A DNA stretch of 6,862 nucleotides, taken from assembly GCA_003645495.1 (NCBI GenBank), contig QNFK01000097.1, positions 1 to 6,862 on the forward strand, written 5' to 3'. Source of the DNA: Gammaproteobacteria bacterium (GTDB lineage Bacteria > Pseudomonadota > Gammaproteobacteria > Steroidobacterales > Woeseiaceae). Under the pieces are notes generated by a model, which searched no databases, was not told the origin of the DNA, and was given only the letters and a program-made list of their open reading frames with translations. The position numbers and the translations under genes are program-made. The stretch's first letter is position 1; the number at the start of each line of letters is the position of its first letter. This document shows positions 1 through 6,269 of the stretch, one piece after another.

Positions 1-1
1 T

Positions 2-1828
2 GAAAAAGGGGTCGACGCGACAAAAGCTGCATCGGTTGGGGCAACAGAGGTTGCCGGCGCTTTGCTGGCATCGACTGCAACGACGGTTGTGATTTTCCTG
101 CCGATCATGTTCCTCAAGGATATTTCCGGACAGTTGTTTGCGGATCTTGCGCTGGTTATCTCAGTCGCCGTAGTTGCATCGTTTTTCATTGCGTTGACAG
201 TCATTCCGACGGCGGGTGCTAACTGGTTACAAAATGTCCGGCTGGATGATCCACACGCTGTGTGGTGGCAGCGACTTACCGCCTTCATTATGAGCCTGAC
301 AGTTTCGGTACGCCTGCGTCGTGCATTGATTGTCGGATTGTTTTCGGCTGCGACGTTTCTGACCTGGGCCTTGTTGCCACCGGCCGATTACCTGCCTGGC
401 GGAAAACCAGGCTGGATTTTCGCCTTTATCATTCCGCCGCCCGGGCAGAGCGTTACCTCGGCCCGTGAGGAATTCATAGATGTGGTCTATGAGCGAATGA
501 AACCATACCTTGAAGAGGATGCCGAAATTCCGGTCGATTCCTATTTCAACGGGATGTTCGGCGGATTCGGTTTTCTCGGTGTGATGATGAAGGACGATAA
601 TGACGCGGGACGTATGGTCGGGGCACTGAACAGTCAGATTCTTACAGGGTTTCCCGACACTATGGCTTTTGCCGATACCTGGGGAGTCTTCCAGCGAGTA
701 ACCGGCAACCAGGGTATTGAGCTAAACATTCAAAGTCGCGACATGGATGCCATGCTTGCGGCTGCCAAACGGGGAATGGGGCTTGTAAGCCAGCATTTAC
801 CTGGCGCGCAAGCGCGGCCGGATCCTGGTGTTGATTTCGCGGAGCCGGAACTTCGCTTCATACCGGACGAACGACGAATCGCTGAATCCGGCTGGACACG
901 GCAACAGATGTCGACGGTTATGCGAGCGCTCGGTGACGGCGTTTATGTCGGTGATTATTTCAATGGCGATCGCAGAATGGATATCGTCTTGCGGGCGCCG
1001 GCGTGGAGTAGCCCGGAGGAACTGGCAGCGACACCACTTGCGACACCGGCTGGTGGAATTCAGCCGGTCGATCAGCTTGTCCGAATGCTGCGTACGGCCG
1101 GGCCAAACCAGATTCGTCGCGTCGATCGGCGTCGCGCGGTGACCCTGATAATCACGCCGCCCGTCGACATGTCATTGGAAGAATCCATACAGATATTACG
1201 CGATAAAGTTGAGCCTGAGCTACTTGCGATGTTGCCGGAAGACGGGGAAATCAGTTTCTATGGTAATGCCGATGACCTGCGCATAGCGCTCGGTAATATG
1301 GCCCGCAGTTTTACTCTGGCGATACTGGTTCTTTATTTGTTAATGAGTGGATTGTTCCGCTCTTTCCGCGACAGTCTGATGGTGATCTCGGCGATTCCCC
1401 TGGCGACAGTTGGCGGTGTCAGTCTGCTACGCCTGATGAATCTGCCGATGGATTTGCTCACCATGATCGGATTCATCACGTTACTCGGGTTGGTGGTCAA
1501 CAACGCCATCTTGTTGGTGCATCAGACGCGGCTGGCAGAACGTGAAGGTATCGATCGTCGCAGTGCAGTGGAACAGGCAATTCGTCGCAGGTTACGGCCG
1601 ATATTAATGAGTACAATGACCAGCCTCTTCGGTATGCTGCCGCTACTGTTAATTCCGGGGCCTGGTTCCGAGATATATCGTGGCCTGGCGGCCGTAATTG
1701 TTGGCGGCATGTCGGTCAGCGCCATCTTCACATTGGTTTTCCTGCCAAGCCTGCTTCGATTGGGTGAAAAAACACTATCACCAGCAGCCCTGGATGCGGG
1801 ACTCGAAAAAGCGCCGGTAACCGGCTAG
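2..1828 (+). CDS. RND-family efflux transporter, C-terminal part (5' end lies outside the window)
   Basis: This is an inner-membrane, proton-driven RND pump subunit that would export substrates through a periplasmic adaptor and an outer-membrane channel. The frame is open from base 2, so the start and N-terminal third (TM1-4, including the TM4 proton-relay acidic residues) are missing; 608 residues remain. Numbered from the first visible codon, TM5 is at about 20-38 and TM6 at 46-70, then TM7 at 107-126, followed by the second large periplasmic porter domain (about 127-430). TM8-12 lie at about 435-584. Family hallmarks include the post-TM7 stretch with YLPGG and IPPPGQS, the porter segment QPVDQLVRM followed by RRVDRRRAVT, the TM9 segment with AIPLATVGG, the TM10 motif GLVVNNAILLV, and the TM11 segment RPILMSTMTSLFGMLPLL. 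The TM10 pair is NN, where AcrB has a lysine-asparagine pair. The adaptor gene follows 15 bases after the TAG stop, indicating an operon. Substrate (drug, metal or other) cannot be read from this part. Family assignment is secure; the subfamily is open. Confidence 0.95.
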   Translation, partial: EKGVDATKAASVGATEVAGALLASTATTVVIFLPIMFLKDISGQLFADLALVISVAVVASFFIALTVIPTAGANWLQNVRLDDPHAVWWQRLTAFIMSLTVSVRLRRALIVGLFSAATFLTWALLPPADYLPGGKPGWIFAFIIPPPGQSVTSAREEFIDVVYERMKPYLEEDAEIPVDSYFNGMFGGFGFLGVMMKDDNDAGRMVGALNSQILTGFPDTMAFADTWGVFQRVTGNQGIELNIQSRDMDAMLAAAKRGMGLVSQHLPGAQARPDPGVDFAEPELRFIPDERRIAESGWTRQQMSTVMRALGDGVYVGDYFNGDRRMDIVLRAPAWSSPEELAATPLATPAGGIQPVDQLVRMLRTAGPNQIRRVDRRRAVTLIITPPVDMSLEESIQILRDKVEPELLAMLPEDGEISFYGNADDLRIALGNMARSFTLAILVLYLLMSGLFRSFRDSLMVISAIPLATVGGVSLLRLMNLPMDLLTMIGFITLLGLVVNNAILLVHQTRLAEREGIDRRSAVEQAIRRRLRPILMSTMTSLFGMLPLLLIPGPGSEIYRGLAAVIVGGMSVSAIFTLVFLPSLLRLGEKTLSPAALDAGLEKAPVTG

Positions 1829-1843
1829 ATATGATTATCAAAT

Positions 1844-2926
1844 ATGTATAAGTTGCAAAAAATATTAATTGTCCTGGGTATATGCATGTTGAGTGCGAAT
1901 GCCGTCGCACAATTCGAAATGCCACCGCCAGCCGTGGTAGTAATGGAAGCCCAACTGACAGAGCTCGCACCAAGCGTAAATGTCCCGGGAACCGTTTACA
2001 GCCGCTACGATGCACGGCTTGCATCCGAGCTACCGGCGAAAATTGCCTGGATTGCCGAGGTGGGCACAAAGGTGGCGGAGGGTGATACCGTCGCCCGGCT
2101 TGAGGACATTACTTATCGTTTGCTCGAAATGGAGGCGCAAAGTCGCGTGACCAAAGAGCAGGCTCGGGTTACTTTCCTGCGCTCGGAGAAAAAACGCCTC
2201 GAGAGTTTGGCCGAAAATAACCTGTCGGCGAAAAGCCAACTCGACCTGACTACTTCGGACCTTGCTATGGCTGAAAGCGACGTTGCGATTGCGGAGGCGC
2301 AACTCGGACAGGCGAAAGTCGCGATGTACATTACGGAGATTCGTGCGCCATTCAGCGGGGTCGTCACGGAAAGGATGCGCAATATTGGCGAACGATTGAG
2401 TGTTGCTGATGAAATAATTCGATTGGTCGACCCGGATTCAATCGAGGTCATTGCGCGTGCCCCGCTCAACACGGTGAATTTCGTCAAAGAGGGCGACGTT
2501 CTCGAATTGCACAACGATTATCGCGACGGCGAAGGCAGCATCCGAACCATTGTTCCATTCGGCAATCCGCAATCACATATGTTCGAGGTGCGACTGAACG
2601 TCGATCCCGAGGTGTGGACCGTTGGCGAGAGCGTCAGACTATCAATGCCGACCGCAATGACAAAGGAAGTACTTGCCGTACCCAGAGACGCACTTGTATT
2701 GCGACGGGAAGGTGCATTTGTATTCCGAATAAATAGTGACGATACAGCAGAGCAAGTAAATGTCATGACCGGCCTTGGTGCAGGCAGCCTTATCGAAGTA
2801 ATCGGCGACTTGCGGTCCGGGGATCGTGTCGTCATTCGCGGTGCGGAGAGACTGCAAGACGGCATGGCAGTGGATGTTGGGGAAATGGCCGGCGCCTCAG
2901 GATCTGCATCGCAGGCACTCCAGTAA
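1844..2926 (+). CDS. RND efflux periplasmic adaptor (membrane fusion protein, HlyD/AcrA type)
   Basis: This is the periplasmic adaptor that would link the upstream RND pump to an outer-membrane channel. The 360-residue product begins with a Sec signal peptide (basic MYKLQK, hydrophobic core at about 7-20, predicted cleavage AVA|Q after residue 22). There is no good lipobox, so it is probably soluble or periplasm-anchored rather than a lipoprotein. The first lipoyl half-motif is at about 61-88 (AEVGTKVAEGDTVARLED), an alpha-helical hairpin/coiled coil at about 92-160, and the second lipoyl half at about 163-196 (IRAPFSGVVTERMRNIGERL). A beta-barrel follows (about 200-270) and then a membrane-proximal domain (about 275-345, with VPRDALVLR and GDRVVIRGAERLQDG). 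The length is typical of compact RND adaptors. An ATG at 1831 in the same short spacer hits a stop after six codons, which favours 1844. I see no clear Shine-Dalgarno, so translation may be coupled to the upstream gene. The unusual point is the order: pump first, adaptor second, with no outer-membrane factor afterwards. Confidence 0.93.
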   Translation: MYKLQKILIVLGICMLSANAVAQFEMPPPAVVVMEAQLTELAPSVNVPGTVYSRYDARLASELPAKIAWIAEVGTKVAEGDTVARLEDITYRLLEMEAQSRVTKEQARVTFLRSEKKRLESLAENNLSAKSQLDLTTSDLAMAESDVAIAEAQLGQAKVAMYITEIRAPFSGVVTERMRNIGERLSVADEIIRLVDPDSIEVIARAPLNTVNFVKEGDVLELHNDYRDGEGSIRTIVPFGNPQSHMFEVRLNVDPEVWTVGESVRLSMPTAMTKEVLAVPRDALVLRREGAFVFRINSDDTAEQVNVMTGLGAGSLIEVIGDLRSGDRVVIRGAERLQDGMAVDVGEMAGASGSASQALQ

Positions 2927-2938
2927 TTGCCACTAAAC

Positions 2939-2962
2939 CCTGACTCCAGAGGAGTCTTCAGG
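2939..2962 (+). terminator. Hairpin after the efflux operon, possible weak terminator
   Basis: The arms GACTCC (2942-2947) and GGAGTC (2951-2956) pair perfectly around a three-base AGA loop. The flanking CCT (2939-2941) and AGG (2960-2962) can extend the stem across a three-base bulge. It lies 12 bases after the adaptor stop codon, the usual place for a terminator. It is followed by AAGATTGC rather than a T tract, so intrinsic termination would be poor; an RNA-stability or Rho-assisted role is as likely. Confidence 0.3.
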
Positions 2963-3090
2963 AAGATTGCATAGTGTGACGCCGGAAAACGCAGGCAGGC
3001 ATATTGGTGTAGGGTTAGGCGGGCTGTTGTCGGCCAGTATCTGTAGATCTGCAACGGTATTTAGCTGTCACAATAAAGGCGGTAACTAAT

Positions 3091-4488
3091 ATGTCATTCG
3101 CACTAATAATAAATTTACTTGCTTTTACCGGATTGATCGCGATTCTCGCGCGCTTTCGCAAACCAAAATTTTCGTTATCACGCCAGGTCCTGGCTGGCCT
3201 CCTGGCAGGCGTACTGTTTGGCTTTGCGTTGCAATTTGCCTATAGCGGCAACCCGGGTGCGATCGCCGATACGCTGGAATGGACCAACGTCATTGGTACC
3301 ACCTATGTAAACCTCTTGAAAATGATCGTCATGCCGCTGGTACTTGTGATGATGATTGCGGCGGTCGTGAAGATGCGCGAAGTGGCCGCGCTGGGCAAGA
3401 TTGGCGGAGTTGTCATCGTCATCTTAATCGGCACGACGATGATTGCTGCATTGATCGGCATCCTGATGGCAAACGCCTTTGGCCTGACGGCAGAGGGCTT
3501 GACGGAGGGGGCGAGAGAGCTTGCGCGTGCGGATGTCCTCGCCGCTCGTCAGGAGACCTATGCGGGTACCGGTCTGGCTGACATGTTGGTCAGGTTTGTA
3601 CCCAGCAACATTTTCTACGACCTGACCGGAGCAAGGCCAACTTCGGTTATTGCTGTCGTCGTGTTTGGTATTCTATTTGGCATCGCCACCCTGTTGGTTG
3701 CACAAGACCAGCCACAACGCGCGGAAGCAATTTACGGTTTCATTGAAACCGTCCAGTCGATCATCATGAAACTTGTACATATGGTGATGGCATTAACGCC
3801 TTATGGCATTTTGGCTTTGATGACCAAGGTTGTTGCAGGTTCCAATGCGAGTGACATCCTGAACCTTATAAATTTCGTGATCGCCTCCTACCTCGCAATC
3901 GCCATTATGTTTGGTGTGCACGGGCTGTTGCTGTTACTCAATGGTGTCAATGTAAGAGACTACTTTCGCAGAGTCTGGCCGGTGCTGACATTCGCTTTCG
4001 GCTCCCGGAGTTCGGCGGCGACGATACCGCTAAACGTCGAAACCCAGGTTGAGGAGCTGAACGTACCTGTACCTGTTGCCAATCTGTCGGCGACATTTGG
4101 CGCGACGATCGGGCAAAATGGTTGTGCCGGAATTTATCCGGCGATGTTGGCCACGATGATCGCGCCAACGATGGGCATCGATCCACTGAATCCCGGGTTT
4201 ATTGCAGGCCTGGTTGGAATTGTCGCCATCAGTTCGTTCGGCATTGCCGGCGTCGGTGGTGGCGCGACATTTGCGGCGCTGGTTGTGCTGCCCGCCATGG
4301 GTATGCCCGTCACGCTGGTAGCGCTCCTGATTTCGATAGAACCCCTCATCGATATGGCACGAACGTCATTGAACGTTAACGGCTCAATGACTGCAGGCGT
4401 GCTGACAGGGCGATTACTAAAAGATCTGCAGAGCGATGCAACGGATTCGGATGTCGGAGGAGAACCGGAACCAGCGGCAACGGAGTGA
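3091..4488 (+). CDS. tcyP: L-cystine:cation symporter TcyP (YdjN-like, DAACS family)
   Basis: This is an inner-membrane secondary transporter predicted to import L-cystine, and possibly related sulfur amino-acid disulfides, with cations. The 465-residue protein follows E. coli TcyP/YdjN (463 residues as I recall) from end to end, including the opening MSFALIINLLAF, the segment LKMIVMPLV, NAFGLTAEGLTEG, LTGARPTS, ALMTKVVAGSN, YFRRVWPVLTFAF and the C-terminal ISIEPLIDMARTSLNV. DAACS landmarks are present: the serine-rich HP1 tip GSRSSAATIP (about 304-313), the TM7 substrate and cation region with GQNGCAGIYPAM (about 341-352), the HP2 tip GIAGVGGGATFAA (about 384-396), and the TM8 signature with D421, R424, T425 and N428. 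These positions correspond to substrate-binding residues in the glutamate-transporter homologue GltPh. The last 20 or so residues form an acidic cytoplasmic tail. A Shine-Dalgarno-like AAAGGCGG (3075-3082) precedes the ATG. The 164-base gap and hairpin upstream suggest independent transcription. Assignment is by recalled similarity; substrate preference is inferred. Confidence 0.93.
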   Translation: MSFALIINLLAFTGLIAILARFRKPKFSLSRQVLAGLLAGVLFGFALQFAYSGNPGAIADTLEWTNVIGTTYVNLLKMIVMPLVLVMMIAAVVKMREVAALGKIGGVVIVILIGTTMIAALIGILMANAFGLTAEGLTEGARELARADVLAARQETYAGTGLADMLVRFVPSNIFYDLTGARPTSVIAVVVFGILFGIATLLVAQDQPQRAEAIYGFIETVQSIIMKLVHMVMALTPYGILALMTKVVAGSNASDILNLINFVIASYLAIAIMFGVHGLLLLLNGVNVRDYFRRVWPVLTFAFGSRSSAATIPLNVETQVEELNVPVPVANLSATFGATIGQNGCAGIYPAMLATMIAPTMGIDPLNPGFIAGLVGIVAISSFGIAGVGGGATFAALVVLPAMGMPVTLVALLISIEPLIDMARTSLNVNGSMTAGVLTGRLLKDLQSDATDSDVGGEPEPAATE

Positions 4489-4580
4489 AACAGGCACTAG
4501 CCAACAATTCCGGAGATGTGATGGTCGGTACTTGATCAGACAGTCACTTGTCAGATAAAACTGAAATCGAACGACCTCTA

Positions 4581-4608
4581 ACCGCTCAACCGCAGCTGTT
4601 GAGGTGGT
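4581..4608 (+). other. Hairpin downstream of tcyP
   Basis: CTCAAC (4585-4590) pairs with GTTGAG (4598-4603) around a seven-base loop. ACCG (4581-4584) can pair with TGGT (4605-4608) across a one-base bulge, including one G-T wobble. No T tract follows, so it is not a convincing intrinsic terminator. It sits about 93 bases after the tcyP stop codon and just before the first dispersed hairpin repeat. Confidence 0.3.
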
Positions 4609-4620
4609 ATAGCGGAAAAG

Positions 4621-4648
4621 GTCTTCTTGTGACCCGAAGCGGACATTC
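4621..4648. repeat. Dispersed hairpin repeat, minimal form, copy 1
   Basis: The unit at 4621-4644 has a left arm GTCTTCTT, an eight-base loop GTGACCCG and a right arm AAGCGGAC, followed by ATTC. It matches the copy at 5358-5381 at 21 of 24 positions. The left arm has degenerated: one position is a T-G wobble and one a T/C mismatch against the right arm. It lies in the spacer between tcyP and the next gene. I see no coding role. Confidence 0.7.
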
Positions 4649-4672
4649 ACAACACCTCGAGTTCATCTATTA

Positions 4673-4692
4673 CGGCAGTTGATACACTGCCG
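4673..4692 (+). promoter_or_regulatory. Perfect 7-bp inverted repeat just upstream of the TTG-start gene
   Basis: CGGCAGT (4673-4679) and ACTGCCG (4686-4692) are perfect inverted arms around TGATAC, followed by GTTTATC. The end of the repeat is 25 bases before the predicted start codon at 4718. It could be an operator, a 5'-leader hairpin, or a weak terminator for upstream transcription, since a short T-containing stretch follows. It is not related to the GTCYGCTTT repeat family. The sequence alone does not choose between these. Confidence 0.4.
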
Positions 4693-4717
4693 GTTTATCA
4701 ACCATTAGGCACTAATT

Positions 4718-5227
4718 TTGACGGGATCCGACGTACTCACAATATTGGCAGAAGTCTTCATTGCTTTTGCAGGGTTCACCGGAATTGTCGCTACACTCGG
4801 CCAACGATCTGTCGGAAAGTGGAGGCCAGTAGACGTAATTCGTTTTCGAGCATTGCTGCAAGCAAGCTTAGGCGGCCTCGTACTGTGTGTGCTGCCTTTC
4901 GGATTTCATCACTTCGCTGTCGCGGAGGCGATCACTTGGGGCGTTTGTAGTGCCATTCTAGCCGTGTATGTGACCTTATTCATACTCACGTTTATACGTA
5001 ACCAGGTCAAACTTCGGGTCAGCGATGATCCCGACTTTGTCCCAGGTGTTCGTATTATTCTGGTACTGCTTACCGGCCTGGTTGTGCCGATTCAAGCCCT
5101 GAACGCTGCCGGTATTGGTTTGGAACATACGTTTTCTGGATTTCTTGTGGGGCTAATTTACGTGTTGGTTTTATGCAGTTCGATGTTCGTATTATTACTA
5201 CGTTTTGTGAGGACAGAAACTGTATAA
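4718..5227 (+). CDS. Small multi-pass membrane protein of unknown function
   Basis: I do not recognise a named family, although the N-terminal block FIAFAGFTGIVATLG resembles small hypothetical membrane proteins I associate with marine proteobacteria. The 169-residue product has about five hydrophobic segments: about 8-27, 46-67, 71-93, 111-133 and 138-163. A basic loop (RSVGKWRPVDVIRFR, about 30-44) follows the first. The longest hydrophilic stretch is about 94-110. No catalytic motif or cysteine pattern is evident. The start is TTG at 4718: an in-frame TAG at 4706-4708 blocks extension upstream, no ATG or GTG lies between, and AGG at 4707-4709 is a weak Shine-Dalgarno at suitable spacing. 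A later start would cut into the first helix. It is flanked by repeat-bearing spacers and converges on the gene at 5442-5924. Coding status is well supported by the coherent membrane topology; function is unknown. Confidence 0.8.
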   Translation: MTGSDVLTILAEVFIAFAGFTGIVATLGQRSVGKWRPVDVIRFRALLQASLGGLVLCVLPFGFHHFAVAEAITWGVCSAILAVYVTLFILTFIRNQVKLRVSDDPDFVPGVRIILVLLTGLVVPIQALNAAGIGLEHTFSGFLVGLIYVLVLCSSMFVLLLRFVRTETV

Positions 5228-5309
5228 GTCACCTTGTCCGACTACATTTTGACGTCTGCATTTGGCAGATGGTGGATCTTGGTTATCCTCAAATTTAGCT
5301 AACATGGAC

Positions 5310-5338
5310 GACCGCTTTCCGCTCCAAAGCGGACATTC
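5310..5338. repeat. Dispersed hairpin repeat, minimal form, copy 2
   Basis: CCGCTTT (5312-5318) and AAAGCGG (5326-5332) are perfect arms around a seven-base CCGCTCC loop. The flanks give GAC before and ACATTC after, so the whole reads as a slightly diverged copy of the GTCCGCTTT / AAAGCGGAC unit. It lies 18 bases from a second copy in the same spacer, in the same orientation. Confidence 0.7.
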
Positions 5339-5354
5339 AGCTAAACTATGGGAT

Positions 5355-5384
5355 AACGTCCGCTTGTGACCCAAAGCGGACATT
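5355..5384. repeat. Dispersed hairpin repeat, minimal form, copy 3
   Basis: GTCCGCTT (5358-5365) and AAGCGGAC (5374-5381) are perfect eight-base inverted arms around GTGACCCA. AA before and TT after extend pairing past one mismatch. The right end TGACCCAAAGC is shared exactly with the right end of the composite element near 6204-6214. This is the cleanest minimal copy in the window. Confidence 0.8.
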
Positions 5385-5408
5385 GCCGGAGTGGTTAAAT
5401 GTGTGAGC

Positions 5409-5430
5409 GCGGCCGGAGTGACCCGGCCGC
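5409..5430 (-). terminator. Strong GC hairpin after the NTF2-like gene, probable terminator
   Basis: GCGGCCGG (5409-5416) and CCGGCCGC (5423-5430) form a perfect eight-base, all-GC stem with a six-base loop. Reading on the - strand, it begins 11 bases after the stop codon of the gene at 5442-5924, as expected for a terminator. The following - strand sequence, GCTCACACATTT, has only a short T run, so it is not a textbook intrinsic terminator. It could also help block + strand read-through from the convergent gene at 4718-5227. Confidence 0.55.
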
Positions 5431-5441
5431 AACCCCAACCA

Positions 5442-5924
5442 TTAGTTACCGGCGATCGGCGATTGGTGCGTGTGCTTGATACGCCAACCGGAACGTTCCT
5501 TGACGAGGACCAGCGTAACCCAGTTCGGTGTGCTCGTAGCTGGTGCCTGATTGTGTGGATAGACATTCCACCATCGCACGAAACTGGCGACTGCGACGTC
5601 CCCGTGTATAGAGACCAAAGGTCCTTCGATTGTCGTAACGAACCTTGTTTTTCCACCGTTCAAAGCCTCGCCCGCCTTGCGGCTGGCAATCTGATTCGAC
5701 ATGTTTTTCGCCTGGTCCGTCTGACGAAGGTTTCCAGCAATAAAAACGCGATCCGATCTCATCAGTTCCGCCTGGGCCTCTAGATCATTTTCCAAATCGC
5801 CATACTGCTGAACAACCGCCAATACATCGTCCTTGTCGTCAGCAAAGGCATTCGGCGAAAAGATTAGTCCGGCCATAACTACAATTAGTGTGATGAGGTG
5901 GCTGCCTCGTTCAATATTCAACAT
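5442..5924 (-). CDS. Secreted NTF2/SnoaL-like domain protein
   Basis: The 160-residue product starts with a Sec signal peptide (hydrophobic core about 9-24, predicted cleavage AFA|DD after residue 28), placing it in the periplasm or outside. The mature part fits the NTF2-like cone fold. An N-terminal helix (about 31-51) leads into a segment resembling the 'LMADDVVF' region of SnoaL-like proteins (about 53-64). Then come strands with VTTIEGPLVSIHGDVAVASFVRWW (about 96-119) and a closing pair WVTLVLVKERSGWRIKHTHQSP (about 135-156), typical of the domain's C-terminal strands. Such domains bind small ligands or act as isomerases or hydrolases, but no diagnostic catalytic residues can be assigned. 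The ATG at 5924 is supported by a good Shine-Dalgarno nine bases upstream. The gene is convergent with 4718-5227 and divergent from 6270-6770. The fold call comes from the sequence pattern; the role is unknown. Confidence 0.85.
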   Translation of the reverse strand: MLNIERGSHLITLIVVMAGLIFSPNAFADDKDDVLAVVQQYGDLENDLEAQAELMRSDRVFIAGNLRQTDQAKNMSNQIASRKAGEALNGGKTRFVTTIEGPLVSIHGDVAVASFVRWWNVYPHNQAPATSTPNWVTLVLVKERSGWRIKHTHQSPIAGN

Positions 5925-5933
5925 GGTTAGTTA

Positions 5934-5938
5934 TCCTT
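5934..5938 (-). promoter_or_regulatory. Ribosome binding site of the NTF2-like gene
   Basis: On the - strand the sequence reads AAGGA, then nine bases, then ATG. This supports the start at 5924 and hence the complete signal peptide. The leader further upstream on that strand is rich in A and C (ACAATAACAATTACAACAAC), which suggests an unstructured 5' untranslated region. Confidence 0.6.
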
Positions 5939-6101
5939 GTGGTTGTTGTAATTGTTATTGTGTAAGGGAACCCAGATCCTTTCCTGTCTGGCTGCACTTC
6001 GAATTTCTCCCCGACTCGCTTAAGGATACTAGAGGTCTGGCGTATCGCAAGGCGGTATGGTCTTGTATCGATTCAGCAGACGGTTGAGATATATCCGCAA
6101 T

Positions 6102-6218
6102 GGCTGCTTTTGGCCGAAACCAGCCGCTCGATCTATGGATTCTGAGTGTCTGCTTTACCCCAGAAGCAGCCACTGAGCTAGAATAGGGCTGAGAGGCTGC
6201 TACTGACCCAAAGCAGAC
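6102..6218. repeat. Composite hairpin repeat, complete copy (left flank of the 6270-6770 gene)
   Basis: The element has two parts. Hairpin A pairs 6102-6110 (GGCTGCTTT) with 6117-6125 (AAACCAGCC), with one mismatch. Hairpin B has perfect nine-base outer arms GTCTGCTTT (6148-6156) and AAAGCAGAC (6210-6218), a symmetrical 8-by-8 internal loop, perfect seven-base inner arms AGCAGCC (6165-6171) and GGCTGCT (6195-6201), and a 23-base apex. The same arms can instead form two smaller local hairpins (6150-6155 with 6164-6169, and 6197-6201 with 6212-6216). The segment 6104-6190 recurs at 6773-6860. The right terminus TGACCCAAAGCAGAC matches the minimal copies at 4621 and 5358. No transposase or other protein is encoded in it. 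Confidence 0.85.
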
Positions 6219-6269
6219 GTGAGCCTTAGCATTTCCTACACTCAACGCAAATAAAAGGATGGGAGTGCA

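Larger units (their letters stand above)
5925..6269. other. 345-base divergent intergenic region
   Basis: This spacer must hold the promoters of both divergent genes, but I could not pick out a convincing -35/-10 pair for either. From the left it contains the A/C-rich leader and ribosome binding site of the - strand gene, then about 110 bases in which I see no gene or clear signal (about 5990-6101). Next is the composite hairpin repeat at 6102-6218, and finally the Shine-Dalgarno region of the + strand gene. Short open frames crossing it are not supported as genes. Confidence 0.6.

Noticed and set aside
1728..2069. Open frame on the - strand across the RND-adaptor junction
   Set aside because: It overlaps two well-supported genes in antisense, and its translation is low-complexity and arginine/serine rich without a recognisable domain.
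2518..3054. 178-codon - strand open frame over the adaptor 3' end and following spacer
   Set aside because: Most of it is antisense to the adaptor's beta-barrel and membrane-proximal domains; the translation is rich in S, T, P and R, typical of a shadow frame.
3027..3063. Sigma-70 promoter for tcyP
   Set aside because: TTGTCG at 3027 and TATTTA at 3058 are individually promoter-like but the spacing is far too long; no properly spaced pair was found.
5254..5270. Further degenerate copy of the hairpin repeat
   Set aside because: TCTGC and GCAGA pair around ATTTG, but the arms are only five bases plus a wobble and the TGACCC loop is missing, so kinship is not supported.
5391..5783. 130-codon + strand open frame
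   Set aside because: It is antisense to the NTF2-like gene, which has a signal peptide, Shine-Dalgarno and a coherent domain; this frame has none of these.
5833..6087. 84-codon + strand open frame entering the divergent spacer
   Set aside because: It begins antisense to the NTF2-like gene's signal peptide and has no ribosome binding site or domain.
5955..6245. 96-codon - strand open frame across the composite repeat
   Set aside because: It is built largely from repeat sequence (translation with VCFGSVAAS and SSSVAAS); repeated peptides from hairpin DNA do not support a gene.
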